DNA of 64,000 nt from Burkholderia sp. 8Y (lineage in GTDB: Bacteria; Pseudomonadota; Gammaproteobacteria; Burkholderiales; Burkholderiaceae). The stretch lies in assembly GCF_902506145.1 (NCBI RefSeq), contig NZ_LR733519.1, positions 1,562,109-1,626,108 on the forward strand, written 5' to 3'. Position numbers and translations under genes: made by a program. The notes beneath the pieces were generated by a model. The model had not been told where the DNA came from, did not search any database, and worked only from the letters and a program-made list of their open reading frames with translations. This document shows, piece after piece, positions 42,212 through 51,160 of the stretch (position 1 is its first letter; every line of letters starts with the position of its first letter).

Positions 42212-43720
42212 TCAGGCTCGCACGGGATGGGTCGTGCCAGATGGCGCGGCATCGAGAAAGCCTTCGCCCATTTCCTGCTCGAAGCGCACGGGACTGCCTT
42301 CCCACACGATGCGCGCATGCTCCAGCACATACACGCGGTCCGCGTGCGGTAGCGCGAACGTCACGTTCTGCTCGCCGAGCAGCACGGTGATGGGCGTGGT
42401 CTTTTGCAGCTTGTCGAGCGCCTTCGAAAGCTGCTCGAGGATCACGGGCGCAAGGCCGAGCGTCGGTTCATCGAGGATCAGGAGCCGGGGCTGCATCATC
42501 AGCGCCCTCGCGATGGCGAGCATCTGCTGCTCGCCGCCTGACAGCGTGCGCGCGGTTTGCGACTGCCGCGATTCGAGAATCGGAAAGAGCTCGAAGAGCC
42601 ATGCGAGTTGCTCGGCGCGCGCCGTGTTCGAGAGATGATAGCCGCCGAGATCGAGGTTTTCGCGCACGGTCATGTCGCCGAAAAGCTCGCGCGTTTCCGG
42701 ACATTGCACGATGCCCGCACGCGCGATGGCCGCGCCGCTCATGCCCTTGAGATTTTCTCCGCCGAAGCGGATGGTCCCGTGCGATGGCACGAGGCCGCAG
42801 ATCGCGTTGAAAAGCGTGGTCTTGCCCGCGCCGTTCAGGCCGACCACCGACACGAACTCGCCTTCGCGCACATGAAGACTCACGCCGTCGAGCGCGCGCG
42901 CTTTCCCATACAGCACGCCGACGTCCTCGACTTCGAGAATGGGCGCCTTCGTGTTCGATACCTCGACGGTGCGCTCACGCGCCTCGATCTTGCCGCCGAG
43001 ATACACGCGCCGCACCGTCTCGTTGCGCATGACGTCGGCGGCGGAGCCTTCGGCGACGTACTCGCCGAGATACATGGCGAGCACGCGATCCGCGAGCGCC
43101 GCGAGGCTCTTCACGTTGTGATCGACGAGCAGCACCGCGCGCCCTTCCGCGCGAAAGCCGCGAATCAGCTCGGAAAACGCCTGCGATTCCGCTTGCGTGA
43201 GACCGGCGAACGGTTCATCGACGAGCACGACTTTCGGATCGCGCGCAATCGCCTTCGCCATTTCCATGCGGCGTAGATCAGCGAACGGCAGCGTCGCCGG
43301 ATGACGATGCATCACGGCGCCAAGGCCGACGCGCTCGGCGATTTCACGCGCGCGGGTATTCACGTGCGGATCGGCGGCGAGCTTCAGAAGCGAATCGGGC
43401 AATAGCGCCAGTTTGATGTGCTCCAGCACCGTCTGACGATGCAGCGGCCGCGAATGCTGGAACACGATACCGACGCCCGCACGCGCGATGCGATGCGGCA
43501 GCCATCCGGCCATCTCGACGCCGCCGACTTTCACCGATCCCGCATTCGGACGCTCGATGCCCATGATGAGCTTCATCACCGTCGACTTGCCCGATCCGTT
43601 CGGCCCGATGAGTCCAAGTATCTCGCCGGGACGGATGTCGAAGCCGATGTCCTTCACCGCGACCAGTCCGCCGAAGCGTTTGGTCAGCCCGCGCACGGAA
43701 AGCAAAGGCGTGTCGTTCAT
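42212..43720 (-). CDS. Fused LivG-LivF ATPase of a branched-chain-amino-acid-type ABC importer
   Basis: A 502-residue chain with two full ATP-binding cassettes that are normally separate proteins. The first (LivG-like, 1-250) has Walker A GPNGSGKST (39-47), a degenerate signature LPFADLRRMEMAKA and Walker B VVLVDEPFAGL. The second (LivF-like, 260-502) has Walker A GLNGAGKTT (294-302), LSGGEQQMLAIARA and LLILDEPTLGLAP. The linker (ARERTVEVSNTKAP) has no stop or frame break. ATGA overlap with the LivM gene implies coupled translation. It would power the LivHM permeases as an intramolecular ATPase pair. Confidence 0.93.
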   Translation of the reverse strand: MNDTPLLSVRGLTKRFGGLVAVKDIGFDIRPGEILGLIGPNGSGKSTVMKLIMGIERPNAGSVKVGGVEMAGWLPHRIARAGVGIVFQHSRPLHRQTVLEHIKLALLPDSLLKLAADPHVNTRAREIAERVGLGAVMHRHPATLPFADLRRMEMAKAIARDPKVVLVDEPFAGLTQAESQAFSELIRGFRAEGRAVLLVDHNVKSLAALADRVLAMYLGEYVAEGSAADVMRNETVRRVYLGGKIEARERTVEVSNTKAPILEVEDVGVLYGKARALDGVSLHVREGEFVSVVGLNGAGKTTLFNAICGLVPSHGTIRFGGENLKGMSGAAIARAGIVQCPETRELFGDMTVRENLDLGGYHLSNTARAEQLAWLFELFPILESRQSQTARTLSGGEQQMLAIARALMMQPRLLILDEPTLGLAPVILEQLSKALDKLQKTTPITVLLGEQNVTFALPHADRVYVLEHARIVWEGSPVRFEQEMGEGFLDAAPSGTTHPVRA

Positions 43721-44652
43721 TCGCGCTCCCTCACGCGCAGCAGGTTGCCGAGCAGTCCGTCCGGAAAGAACAGGATGACCGCGAGCGCCACGGCCGCGAC
43801 CACGAACGTATTGATCTGCCCGAGCGGGCGCAGGAACTCGCCCGCGACGATCAGAAAGACGGAGCCGAGCACCGCGCCCAGTATCGTGCGCCGGCCGCCC
43901 AGCACCGCCGCGATGATGATTTGCACGCCCACGCCGAGATCGACCACCGTGCTCACCGAAGCCGTGCCTTGATAGAACACGAGCATCGCGCCCGCGACGC
44001 CCGAAAACACCGCGCTGATGCAGAAGGCCGCGAGCTTGTGCTTCGTCACGTTGAAGCCGAGCGCCTGCGCGCCCACGGTGTCCTGTCCGCTCGCCTGCAA
44101 GATCAGGCCGATTGCCGAGCGCGACAGACCGAAGAGCAGAATCGCGCAGACGATGAGGAACGCGAGCGCGATCCAGTAGTTGTGGTTCGCATCGACGGAC
44201 ATGACATCGGGCACCATCATGCCGATTTCGCCGCCCGTCAGACCGGCGAAGATCACGATGGCGTTCTGCAACAGCAACACGGCCACCAGCGTGACGAGCC
44301 CGAAATAAGGACCGCGCAGGCGCAGCGCGGGCACCGCGAGCAGCAGCCCGCCTATCAATGCGACGACGCCGCCCGCGATCACGCACACGGGTATTGGCGC
44401 GCTCCAGTGCGCGTTGAGCATCGCGGCGGAATAGGCGCCGAGGCCGATCAGAAACGTCGGTCCGAAATTGACTTCGCCGGCGAAGCCGAAGAGCAGATCC
44501 CACGACATCGCGAAGACGCCGAAGTAATAGGCCACCGTCAGCACGCCGAGAATGTAGCCCGACAGCCACCACGGCAATGTCATCGCGATGACGGCGAGCA
44601 GCACGGCGGCCCACAGCACGCGCGAACGGAACAGGCGATTGACGTTGTTCAT
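43717..44652 (-). CDS. Branched-chain amino acid ABC permease, LivM-type
   Basis: A 311-residue inner-membrane permease with eight to ten helices. Family segments include FGFAGEVNFGPTFLIGLGAYSAAML, ALRLRGPYFGLVTLV and the ATPase-contact region ASGQDTVGAQALGFNVTKHKLAAF. The ATG at 44652 has CGGAG; an in-frame extension of 16 residues has no ribosome site and overlaps the LivH gene. The substrate may be an amino acid, amide or urea-like compound; the LivK protein does not settle this. Confidence 0.92.
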   Translation of the reverse strand: MNNVNRLFRSRVLWAAVLLAVIAMTLPWWLSGYILGVLTVAYYFGVFAMSWDLLFGFAGEVNFGPTFLIGLGAYSAAMLNAHWSAPIPVCVIAGGVVALIGGLLLAVPALRLRGPYFGLVTLVAVLLLQNAIVIFAGLTGGEIGMMVPDVMSVDANHNYWIALAFLIVCAILLFGLSRSAIGLILQASGQDTVGAQALGFNVTKHKLAAFCISAVFSGVAGAMLVFYQGTASVSTVVDLGVGVQIIIAAVLGGRRTILGAVLGSVFLIVAGEFLRPLGQINTFVVAAVALAVILFFPDGLLGNLLRVRERE

Positions 44653-44665
44653 GTTCGTGCTCCGG

Positions 44666-45541
44666 CTAACGCCGCCCGAGGAAGCCTTGCGGCCGGACAT
44701 AGACGACGAGCACCAGCAGCAGCAACGCGGGCAACGGCCGCAGCGTCGGCGCGATCAGATACGCGGTGACCGTTTCCAGATAACCCACGACATACGCCGC
44801 CATGAGCGAGCCGGACACGCTGCCGAGCCCGCCCAGCACGACGATGGAAAACGCGCTCGCCGTGAGCTGCCCCGTGTTGTTCGTGCTCACGCCGAGAAAC
44901 GACGCGAGCAGCACGCCCGCGATGCCCGCCAGCACGCCGTAAATGGTCCACGCAAGCAGATAGATGCGCGACAGTTCGAAGCCGAGCAGCGTGAGCCCGC
45001 GCGGATTCATCGACGCGGCGAGGAGCGCCTTGCCCGAGCGCGTGCGATTGACGAAGAGCCACAACAGGCCGATCACGACCCAGCACACCACCGCGATCAT
45101 GATCTCGTTGTAGGGCACCCGCACGCCCGCGATGCTCAGCACGCCGCCGATGAGCGGGCGCATGGTGACGGGGTTGTCGGTGAAGAGATAGGCCATGCCC
45201 TGCTGGATCATGATGCCCCAGAGCAGCGTGCCGGTGAGCACGAAGATTTCCTTCTCTTCGCGCGGAATGGCGGCGGAACGCTGAATGGGCCGCACCACCA
45301 TCAGATACGTGATGTAAGCGGCGATCATCCCGCATATCACGCCGAGCAAGGTGCCGAGATACGTGCCCAAGCCCGCCTCGCCCGCGAGCATCCAGCCCAT
45401 CAACGCGGCGACGAGCATCACGCCGCCATGCGCGAGATTCAGCACGCCGGACACGCCGAAGATGAGCGTGAAGCCGATTGCGCCGAGCGCATACAGCGAG
45501 CTGATGGCGAAACCGTCGATGAGAATCTGCAGTGGCAGCAT
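44666..45541 (-). CDS. Branched-chain amino acid ABC permease, LivH-type
   Basis: A 291-residue permease with about eight helices. The family start LPLQILIDGFAISSLYALGAIGFTLIFGVSGVLNLAHGG-like pattern is intact, as are the helix LASFLGVSTNNTGQLTASAFSIVVLGGLGSVSG and the ending LLLLVLVVYVRPQGFLG. The ATG at 45541 is preceded by GAAGG; the frame is open 17 codons further upstream but without signal. It is 85 bp after the binding-protein gene and 13 bp before LivM. Confidence 0.92.
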   Translation of the reverse strand: MLPLQILIDGFAISSLYALGAIGFTLIFGVSGVLNLAHGGVMLVAALMGWMLAGEAGLGTYLGTLLGVICGMIAAYITYLMVVRPIQRSAAIPREEKEIFVLTGTLLWGIMIQQGMAYLFTDNPVTMRPLIGGVLSIAGVRVPYNEIMIAVVCWVVIGLLWLFVNRTRSGKALLAASMNPRGLTLLGFELSRIYLLAWTIYGVLAGIAGVLLASFLGVSTNNTGQLTASAFSIVVLGGLGSVSGSLMAAYVVGYLETVTAYLIAPTLRPLPALLLLVLVVYVRPQGFLGRR

Positions 45542-45626
45542 ATCCGGCCTTCGATGTAAACATGCGTATCGATGCGGGCGCTCTTCGCTCAAGAAGCGCC
45601 CGCGCCATCAAGCATTCGGCAACGCG

Positions 45627-46886
45627 CTACTTTGCCGCCTGCTGCACCTTGATGAAAGCCGGGAACTTGACCTTCCCGTTCGCGACGGACGCCGGCCAGA
45701 TCGCCACCTGCTTGCCGTCCTGCCATTGCAGATTGATGCCGGTGATATAGCCCGGGCCGTACTTCAGCGCATGCGTGAACTGATCGTTCTTGCCGTAGAA
45801 CTGCCAGCGTCCGATGGTGCCCACGTAGTCCGTCTTTTCAAGCGCATCGACCATCTTGTCGGGATCGGTGGAACCCTGATTCCGATGGATCGCATCCGCG
45901 AGGATATAAACGAGGTCGTAGCTGGTGAAGCCGTCATACGCAGGCGAGACGCCGAACTTCTTCTGATACGCATCGACGAACGGCACCGTCTTCGGCGTCA
46001 CCGCGACGCCCGGCGCCGCCGCCGATGCGGTGATCACGCCTTCGGTCGCGCCGTTGGTGTCCTTCCAGAAACTCGTCGTCGTGGCTTGCGAGCTTTGGCC
46101 CGTCATCGGAATAGGCACTTGCTGGTCGTGCCATTGCACGGTCGGCTGCACGCCCACGTGGCTGATGCCCGTCGTGATCGTATCGGGATGCTTCGCCTCG
46201 ATCTGATTGAAGATGGGCGTGAAGTCCGACGTATCCGGATTGAAGCGGATGTGGTCCAGCACCTGAAGCCCGGCTTTGGGCAGGCATTCCAGATAGCGTT
46301 CGTCGAGCGGCTTGGTCCACGCGGCGTCCTCGCTCATCACGACAGTCGTCTTCATCTTGAACTGGCCGACGAGGATGTCGTGCGAGAAGTCACAGATGGA
46401 TTGCGCGATGAATGCGGAAGTCATCCAGCCGTGGAACGTGTACTTGTAGTGGTCGTAGTCGTCGTGGACGTGCTTCGATATGTCGTTGCTCGCCGCGCCC
46501 GGCGTGATGAACGGCATCTTCAGGCGCGCGGACCACGGCTCCATGGCAAGCGCGACTTCGCTGATATAGCTGCCGATGATCGCGACCACTTTGTCCTGAT
46601 TCGCCGCGCGCTGAAAGGCGCGCACGCCGTCGGATGCGGAAGAGTGATCGTCGTAGGCAACGATCTCGATCTTGCGGCCATCCACGCCGCCGTGCGCGTT
46701 GATCTCGTCGGCGGCCATCTGCGCGGACTTGCTGATCGACGCCCCCGCCACCGACGATTCCTCGCTGATCACGCCGATCTTGAGCGGCTCCCCCGCCGCA
46801 TGAGCCGTGGCGATAAAGCCCAGGCCCGTCATCATGGCGCCCGTCGCCATGAAGCCATGCAGTCGCCATGTCTTGCACCTGGACAT
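45627..46886 (-). CDS. Branched-chain amino acid-type ABC binding protein, LivK-like
   Basis: A 419-residue periplasmic type-I binding protein. The signal peptide is about 31 residues (ATAHAAG). Family segments: LKIGVISEESSVAG, SAQMAADEINAHGGVDGRKIEIVAYDD, AIIGSYISEVALAM, and AYDGFTSYDLVYILADAI. It is longer than LivJ/LivK (about 345 residues), closer to the amide/aromatic-compound-binding subgroup, so the ligand need not be an amino acid. The ATG has AAGGAGA at 46894-46900. It is the first gene of the operon LivK-H-M-GF. Confidence 0.92.
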   Translation of the reverse strand: MSRCKTWRLHGFMATGAMMTGLGFIATAHAAGEPLKIGVISEESSVAGASISKSAQMAADEINAHGGVDGRKIEIVAYDDHSSASDGVRAFQRAANQDKVVAIIGSYISEVALAMEPWSARLKMPFITPGAASNDISKHVHDDYDHYKYTFHGWMTSAFIAQSICDFSHDILVGQFKMKTTVVMSEDAAWTKPLDERYLECLPKAGLQVLDHIRFNPDTSDFTPIFNQIEAKHPDTITTGISHVGVQPTVQWHDQQVPIPMTGQSSQATTTSFWKDTNGATEGVITASAAAPGVAVTPKTVPFVDAYQKKFGVSPAYDGFTSYDLVYILADAIHRNQGSTDPDKMVDALEKTDYVGTIGRWQFYGKNDQFTHALKYGPGYITGINLQWQDGKQVAIWPASVANGKVKFPAFIKVQQAAK

Positions 46887-47160
46887 CTCTCGTCTCCTTG
46901 TCGGCCAGAGGCGGCGCTCGATGCGCGCCTCCGGTCCCATGCAGAACTGCGTTTTGATCGATATGGAGCGGCGCCACCCGGATACGTTGCAGCTGTTAAG
47001 GATGCGCGCACAACAGTAGCATTCGCTCAGTACGCGCTGAATCAGTACTTACGATAGAAAAGAAAGGGGCACGTCATGCTGCAAAGCCGCAAAGCACAGC
47101 GCGCGATCGTTAGAGGCTATCCTTGTCGTTAAGCGAACTACTTCGATGGAGCCAAGTCCG

Positions 47161-47787
47161 ATGCTGACCATTTGGGGCCGAGCCAACTCGGTCAACGTTC
47201 AGAAGGTGCTGTGGTGTTGCGACGAGTTGAGCCTCGACTACGAGCGCATCGACGCCGGCATGCAGTTCGGCCGCAATCACGAGCCCGGCTATCTGGCGAT
47301 GAACCCGACGGGCCGCGTGCCCACGCTGGTCGATGGCGACTTCGTGCTGTGGGAATCGAATTCGATCCTTCGCTATCTGGTCATGCAATATGGCCGCGAC
47401 GATGCACTGTATCCCGCGAATCCGAAGATTCGTGCGAGCGTGGACCGCTGGCTCGACTGGACGCTGTCCACGCTGCAACCCGCCGAACGTCCCGTTTTCT
47501 GGGGCTATATCCGCACGCCGGAGGGCAAGCGCCACGTCAAACAACTCGAAGGCGATGCCATCGAAGTGGAGAAGCTCTGGCGCATGATCGACGCGCATCT
47601 CAAGGGCCGCGACTATCTCGAAGGCGCCACGTTCACGCTGGCCGATCTCGTCATCGCTGCATATGCGCGCCGCTGGTACGGCATCGCGGAACTCGTGCGG
47701 CCGTCGCTGCCCGAACTGGAACGCTGGTACGCGGCGCAGTCAGCGCGCGCGGGCTTTCAACGCTATGTCGCGCCAGAACTGACGTGA
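47161..47787 (+). CDS. Glutathione S-transferase, GstB-like
   Basis: A 208-residue two-domain glutathione transferase. The thioredoxin-like N-domain (TIWGRANSVNVQKVLWCC, then MNPTGRVPTLVDGDFVLWESNSILRYL) closely resembles E. coli GstB (YliJ), with the cis-Pro in RVPTL and the glutathione-contact ESNSI. The all-helical C-domain carries TLADLVIAAYARRWY. GstB-type enzymes act on electrophiles such as bromoacetate. The start at 47161 has GGAG upstream, and a Met five codons earlier has none. A second transferase gene follows 26 bp later, so the pair is co-transcribed. Confidence 0.9.
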   Translation: MLTIWGRANSVNVQKVLWCCDELSLDYERIDAGMQFGRNHEPGYLAMNPTGRVPTLVDGDFVLWESNSILRYLVMQYGRDDALYPANPKIRASVDRWLDWTLSTLQPAERPVFWGYIRTPEGKRHVKQLEGDAIEVEKLWRMIDAHLKGRDYLEGATFTLADLVIAAYARRWYGIAELVRPSLPELERWYAAQSARAGFQRYVAPELT

Positions 47788-47813
47788 CCGCCATCAACCT
47801 GAACCGTACCGCC

Positions 47814-48449
47814 ATGACTATCGAACTGCATACATGGAACACGCCGAACGGACGCAAGATCAGCGTCGCGCTCGAGGAAATGCAACTGCCCTACACGGTC
47901 CGAACCGTGAACATCACGAAGGGCGAGCAGCATGCGCCGGACTTTCTGCGCATCAGCCCGAACAATCGCATTCCCGCGATCGTCGATCCCGACGGCCCCG
48001 ACGGACAGCCGATCAGCGTGTTCGAATCCGGCGCGATCCTGCTGTATCTCGGCGAGAAGACCGGCAAGTTCCTGCCCGCGAGTTTGCGTGAGCGCGTGCC
48101 CGTGCTCGAATGGCTCATGTGGCAGATGGGCGGCTTCGGCCCGATGCCGGGACAAGTGCACCACTTTCGCATGGTCGAAGCGGAAAGCGACCGGCGTTAC
48201 GGCCTCAAACGCTACTCCGATGAAACGCGCCGGCTGTACGGCGTGCTCGACAAACGGCTCGGCGAAGTGGAGTTCGTCGCGGGCGCGTTGTCGGTGGCCG
48301 ACTTCGCGATACTCGGCTGGGCGTGGCGGCATGAGCGCCATCAAGTCTCGCTCGACGATTACCCGAACGTGAAGCGTTGGTACGAAGCCCTGTTCGCGCG
48401 CGACGGCGTGCAGCGCGGCTTCGATGCGAAGCTCGACGATCTGACCTGA
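47814..48449 (+). CDS. Glutathione S-transferase, YfcG/Nu-class-like
   Basis: A 211-residue glutathione transferase of the YfcG/YghU (Nu) type, which in E. coli have disulfide-bond reductase activity toward glutathione-linked disulfides. Typical stretches are TWNTPNGRKISVALEEM, SPNNRIPAIVD, SVFESGAILLYLGEKTG and MWQMGGFGPMPGQVHHF. Thr and Asn in TPNGRK correspond to the glutathione-activating residues. It is co-transcribed with the GstB-like gene and stands 31 bp before the acyl-CoA synthetase gene. Confidence 0.9.
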   Translation: MTIELHTWNTPNGRKISVALEEMQLPYTVRTVNITKGEQHAPDFLRISPNNRIPAIVDPDGPDGQPISVFESGAILLYLGEKTGKFLPASLRERVPVLEWLMWQMGGFGPMPGQVHHFRMVEAESDRRYGLKRYSDETRRLYGVLDKRLGEVEFVAGALSVADFAILGWAWRHERHQVSLDDYPNVKRWYEALFARDGVQRGFDAKLDDLT

Positions 48450-48480
48450 TAACCGCCAGATCCGCCCGAGGAAGACAACC

Positions 48481-50124
48481 ATGACCGCGAACAAGTACGA
48501 CGAAGGGCTTCCCAAGACCGCCGCCAACTTCGCGGCGCTGACGCCGCTCACGTTCATCGAACGCGCCGCGTCGGTGTATCCGAAGCGCCTCGCGATCGTG
48601 CATGGCGACGTGCGACGCACGTGGGCCGAAACCTACGCGCGAACGCGACGCCTTGCATCCGCGTTGGCTTCGCGCGGCATCGGCATCGGCGATACGGTCG
48701 CGGCCATGCTGCCGAATACGCCCGAGATGGTCGAAGCGCACTTCGGCGTGCCGATGACGGGCGCCGTGCTCAACACGCTCAACACGCGCCTCGACGCCGC
48801 GACGATCGCCTTCATGCTGACGCATGGCGAAGCAAAGGCGGTGCTGGTCGATCGCGAGTTCTCGGCGGCGATGAGAAAGGCGCTCGCGGACGTGCCGCAA
48901 CCGCTTCTCGTCATCGACATCGACGATCCGCACTACACGGGCGAAGGCGAACGCATCGGTGAAATCGACTATGAGTCGCTGCTCGAAAGTGGCGATCCGG
49001 CGTATGAATGGCTGCCGCCATCGGATGAATGGAACGCCATCTGCCTCAACTACACGTCGGGGACAACGGGCAATCCGAAGGGCGTGGTCTATCACCATCG
49101 CGGCGCTTATACGAATGCCGTGAGCAACATCCTCGAATGGGATATGCCCAAGCACCCGGTGTATCTCTGGACCTTGCCGATGTTTCATTGCAACGGCTGG
49201 TGCTTTCCGTGGACGGTCGCCGCGCGCGCGGGCGTCAACGTGTGTCTGCGCCGAATCGACGCGAAGACCATCTTCGACCTGATCCGCAGCGAGGGCGTCA
49301 CGCACTATTGCGGCGCGCCGATCGTGCAGAACCTGCTCGTCAACGCCCCGGACGACATCAAGGCCGGCATCACGCAGAAGGTTCACGCGATGGTCGCGGG
49401 CGCCGCGCCGCCCGCCACGATGATCGAAGGCATGGAGCGGCTCGGCTTCGAACTGACGCATGTGTATGGCCTCACCGAAGTCTACGGACCCGCGACCGTC
49501 TGCGCGCAGCAAGCCGAATGGAGCGCGCTCGATATCGGCGAACGCGCGAAGCTCAATGCGCGTCAAGGCGTGCGTTATCACTTGCAGGATGCAGTCAGCG
49601 TGCGCGATCCGCTGACGATGGAGCCGGTCCCCGCTGACGGCGAATGCATCGGCGAGATCATGTTTCGCGGCAACATCACGATGAAGGGCTATCTGAAGAA
49701 CGCGAGCGCGACGGAAGAAGCGTTTCGCGGCGGCTGGTTTCATACCGGCGATCTGGCTGTCATCTATCCGGACGGTTACGCGCGCATCAAGGATCGCAGC
49801 AAGGACATCATCATCTCGGGCGGCGAGAACATATCGAGCATCGAAGTGGAAGACGCGCTGTATCGGCATCCCGCCGTGCTGGCCGTCGCGGTCGTTGCCA
49901 AGCCTGACGCGCGCTGGGGCGAGACGCCCTGCGCATTCGTCGAACTGAAGGCGGGCGCGCAGGCGAGCGCCGAAGAGTTGATCGCCCACTGCAAGACGCT
50001 GCTCGCGGGATTCAAGGTGCCGCGCGCCATTGCGTTCTGCGAGTTGCCGAAGACATCCACCGGCAAGATCCAGAAGTTCGAACTGCGCAAGCGCGCGGGC
50101 GCGGTCACGGCCATCGACGTTTGA
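48481..50124 (+). CDS. Acyl-CoA synthetase (AMP-forming)
   Basis: A 547-residue ANL-superfamily ligase. It activates a carboxylic acid to acyl-AMP and then acyl-CoA. The P-loop is NYTSGTTGNPKGV (near residue 190), followed by VYGLTEVYGPATV, FHTGDLAVIYPDGYARIKDRSKDIIISGGENIS-like hinge elements, and the adenylation Lys in TGKIQK near the C-terminus. Length and motifs fit the medium-chain/DmdB-like (3-methylmercaptopropionate) group, but acid specificity cannot be decided. The ribosome site is GAGGAAG. The next gene, an ECHDC3-like crotonase, starts 13 bp later with AAGGAGA, so both belong to one acyl-CoA pathway. Confidence 0.92.
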   Translation: MTANKYDEGLPKTAANFAALTPLTFIERAASVYPKRLAIVHGDVRRTWAETYARTRRLASALASRGIGIGDTVAAMLPNTPEMVEAHFGVPMTGAVLNTLNTRLDAATIAFMLTHGEAKAVLVDREFSAAMRKALADVPQPLLVIDIDDPHYTGEGERIGEIDYESLLESGDPAYEWLPPSDEWNAICLNYTSGTTGNPKGVVYHHRGAYTNAVSNILEWDMPKHPVYLWTLPMFHCNGWCFPWTVAARAGVNVCLRRIDAKTIFDLIRSEGVTHYCGAPIVQNLLVNAPDDIKAGITQKVHAMVAGAAPPATMIEGMERLGFELTHVYGLTEVYGPATVCAQQAEWSALDIGERAKLNARQGVRYHLQDAVSVRDPLTMEPVPADGECIGEIMFRGNITMKGYLKNASATEEAFRGGWFHTGDLAVIYPDGYARIKDRSKDIIISGGENISSIEVEDALYRHPAVLAVAVVAKPDARWGETPCAFVELKAGAQASAEELIAHCKTLLAGFKVPRAIAFCELPKTSTGKIQKFELRKRAGAVTAIDV

Positions 50125-50137
50125 AGGAGACCACGCA

Positions 50138-50923
50138 ATGAGCGATACGGAAGCACTCGTCCACGTCGAACCCGACGCATACGGCGTGGAAGGCGCCGTT
50201 CTGCTTACGATGAACCGTCCCAATGCGTTCAACGCACTCTCCGAGTCCATGCTGGATGCATTGGCGTCCGAACTAACTCGGATCGCGCGATCGGATGCGC
50301 GCGCGGTCGTGCTCGGGGGCGCGGGGCGCGCGTTCTGCGCGGGCCACGATCTGAAGGAAATGCGCGCAACGCCTTCGCTTGCCTACTATCGCGAACTCTT
50401 CGCGCGCTGTTCCCGCATGATGATGACGATTGAGCGCATGCCGCAGCCGGTCATCGCGCGGGTGCATGGCATCGCGACGGCGGCCGGCTGTCAGCTCGTT
50501 GCGATGTGCGATCTCGCGGTCGCATCGGATGAAGCGCGCTTCGCCGTATCGGGCGTGAATCTCGGTCTCTTCTGCGCGACGCCGAGCGTGCCGCTCTCGC
50601 GCAACGTCTCGCGCAAGGCCGCGTTCGAGATGCTCGTCACGGGCGACTTCATCGATGCGCGCACCGCGTGCGAACGCGGCCTCGTGAATCGCGTCGCCAC
50701 CGGCAACGAACTCGACGACACGGTGCGCGCGCTTGCCGCGAGCATCGCAAAGAAGCCGCGCGAGGCCGTCGCGGCAGGCAAGCGGCTGTTCTACCGGCAG
50801 CTCGAAACGGGCATCGAAGACGCGTACGCGCTCGCCGTCGAGGCGATGGCCTGCAACATGATGGAAGCGTCGGCGCTCGAAGGCACGCAGGCGTTCATCG
50901 AAAAGCGGCCGCCGCGCTGGTGA
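50138..50923 (+). CDS. Enoyl-CoA hydratase/isomerase-family protein, ECHDC3-like
   Basis: A 261-residue crotonase-fold protein. The oxyanion-hole segments GRAFCAGHDLKEM and GIATAAGCQLVAMCDLAVASD are intact, so it should bind an acyl-CoA. However, the two catalytic glutamates of enoyl-CoA hydratase are missing: the first is Gln in GCQLV, the second falls in SGVNLGLFCATP without Glu. This is the form of human ECHDC3 and its bacterial relatives, whose activity is unclear. Fusion or frameshift is not seen. It may be an isomerase, a hydrolase or a non-catalytic acyl-CoA binder paired with the preceding acyl-CoA synthetase. Confidence 0.9.
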   Translation: MSDTEALVHVEPDAYGVEGAVLLTMNRPNAFNALSESMLDALASELTRIARSDARAVVLGGAGRAFCAGHDLKEMRATPSLAYYRELFARCSRMMMTIERMPQPVIARVHGIATAAGCQLVAMCDLAVASDEARFAVSGVNLGLFCATPSVPLSRNVSRKAAFEMLVTGDFIDARTACERGLVNRVATGNELDDTVRALAASIAKKPREAVAAGKRLFYRQLETGIEDAYALAVEAMACNMMEASALEGTQAFIEKRPPRW

Positions 50924-51160
50924 CAGGCCGCGCGCCGGGTTGGGGCAAACGCTTATGGCGGCCGGGTTCATATTGCAAAGCGCATCGCTCTTGTCTAACG
51001 TCATGCGCAGCCGTGACGGAATGTCGCGCCTATATGTCGTTCCATCGCATGTTTGCGGCAGAACGGCTTGCCGCGCGACGCACCCTGCACAGCCCACGAC
51101 AAAGCAAAGACGAGCGCGCCACGCTTGAAGCATCGCGACGCGCGCGCCACGGAGACCACG

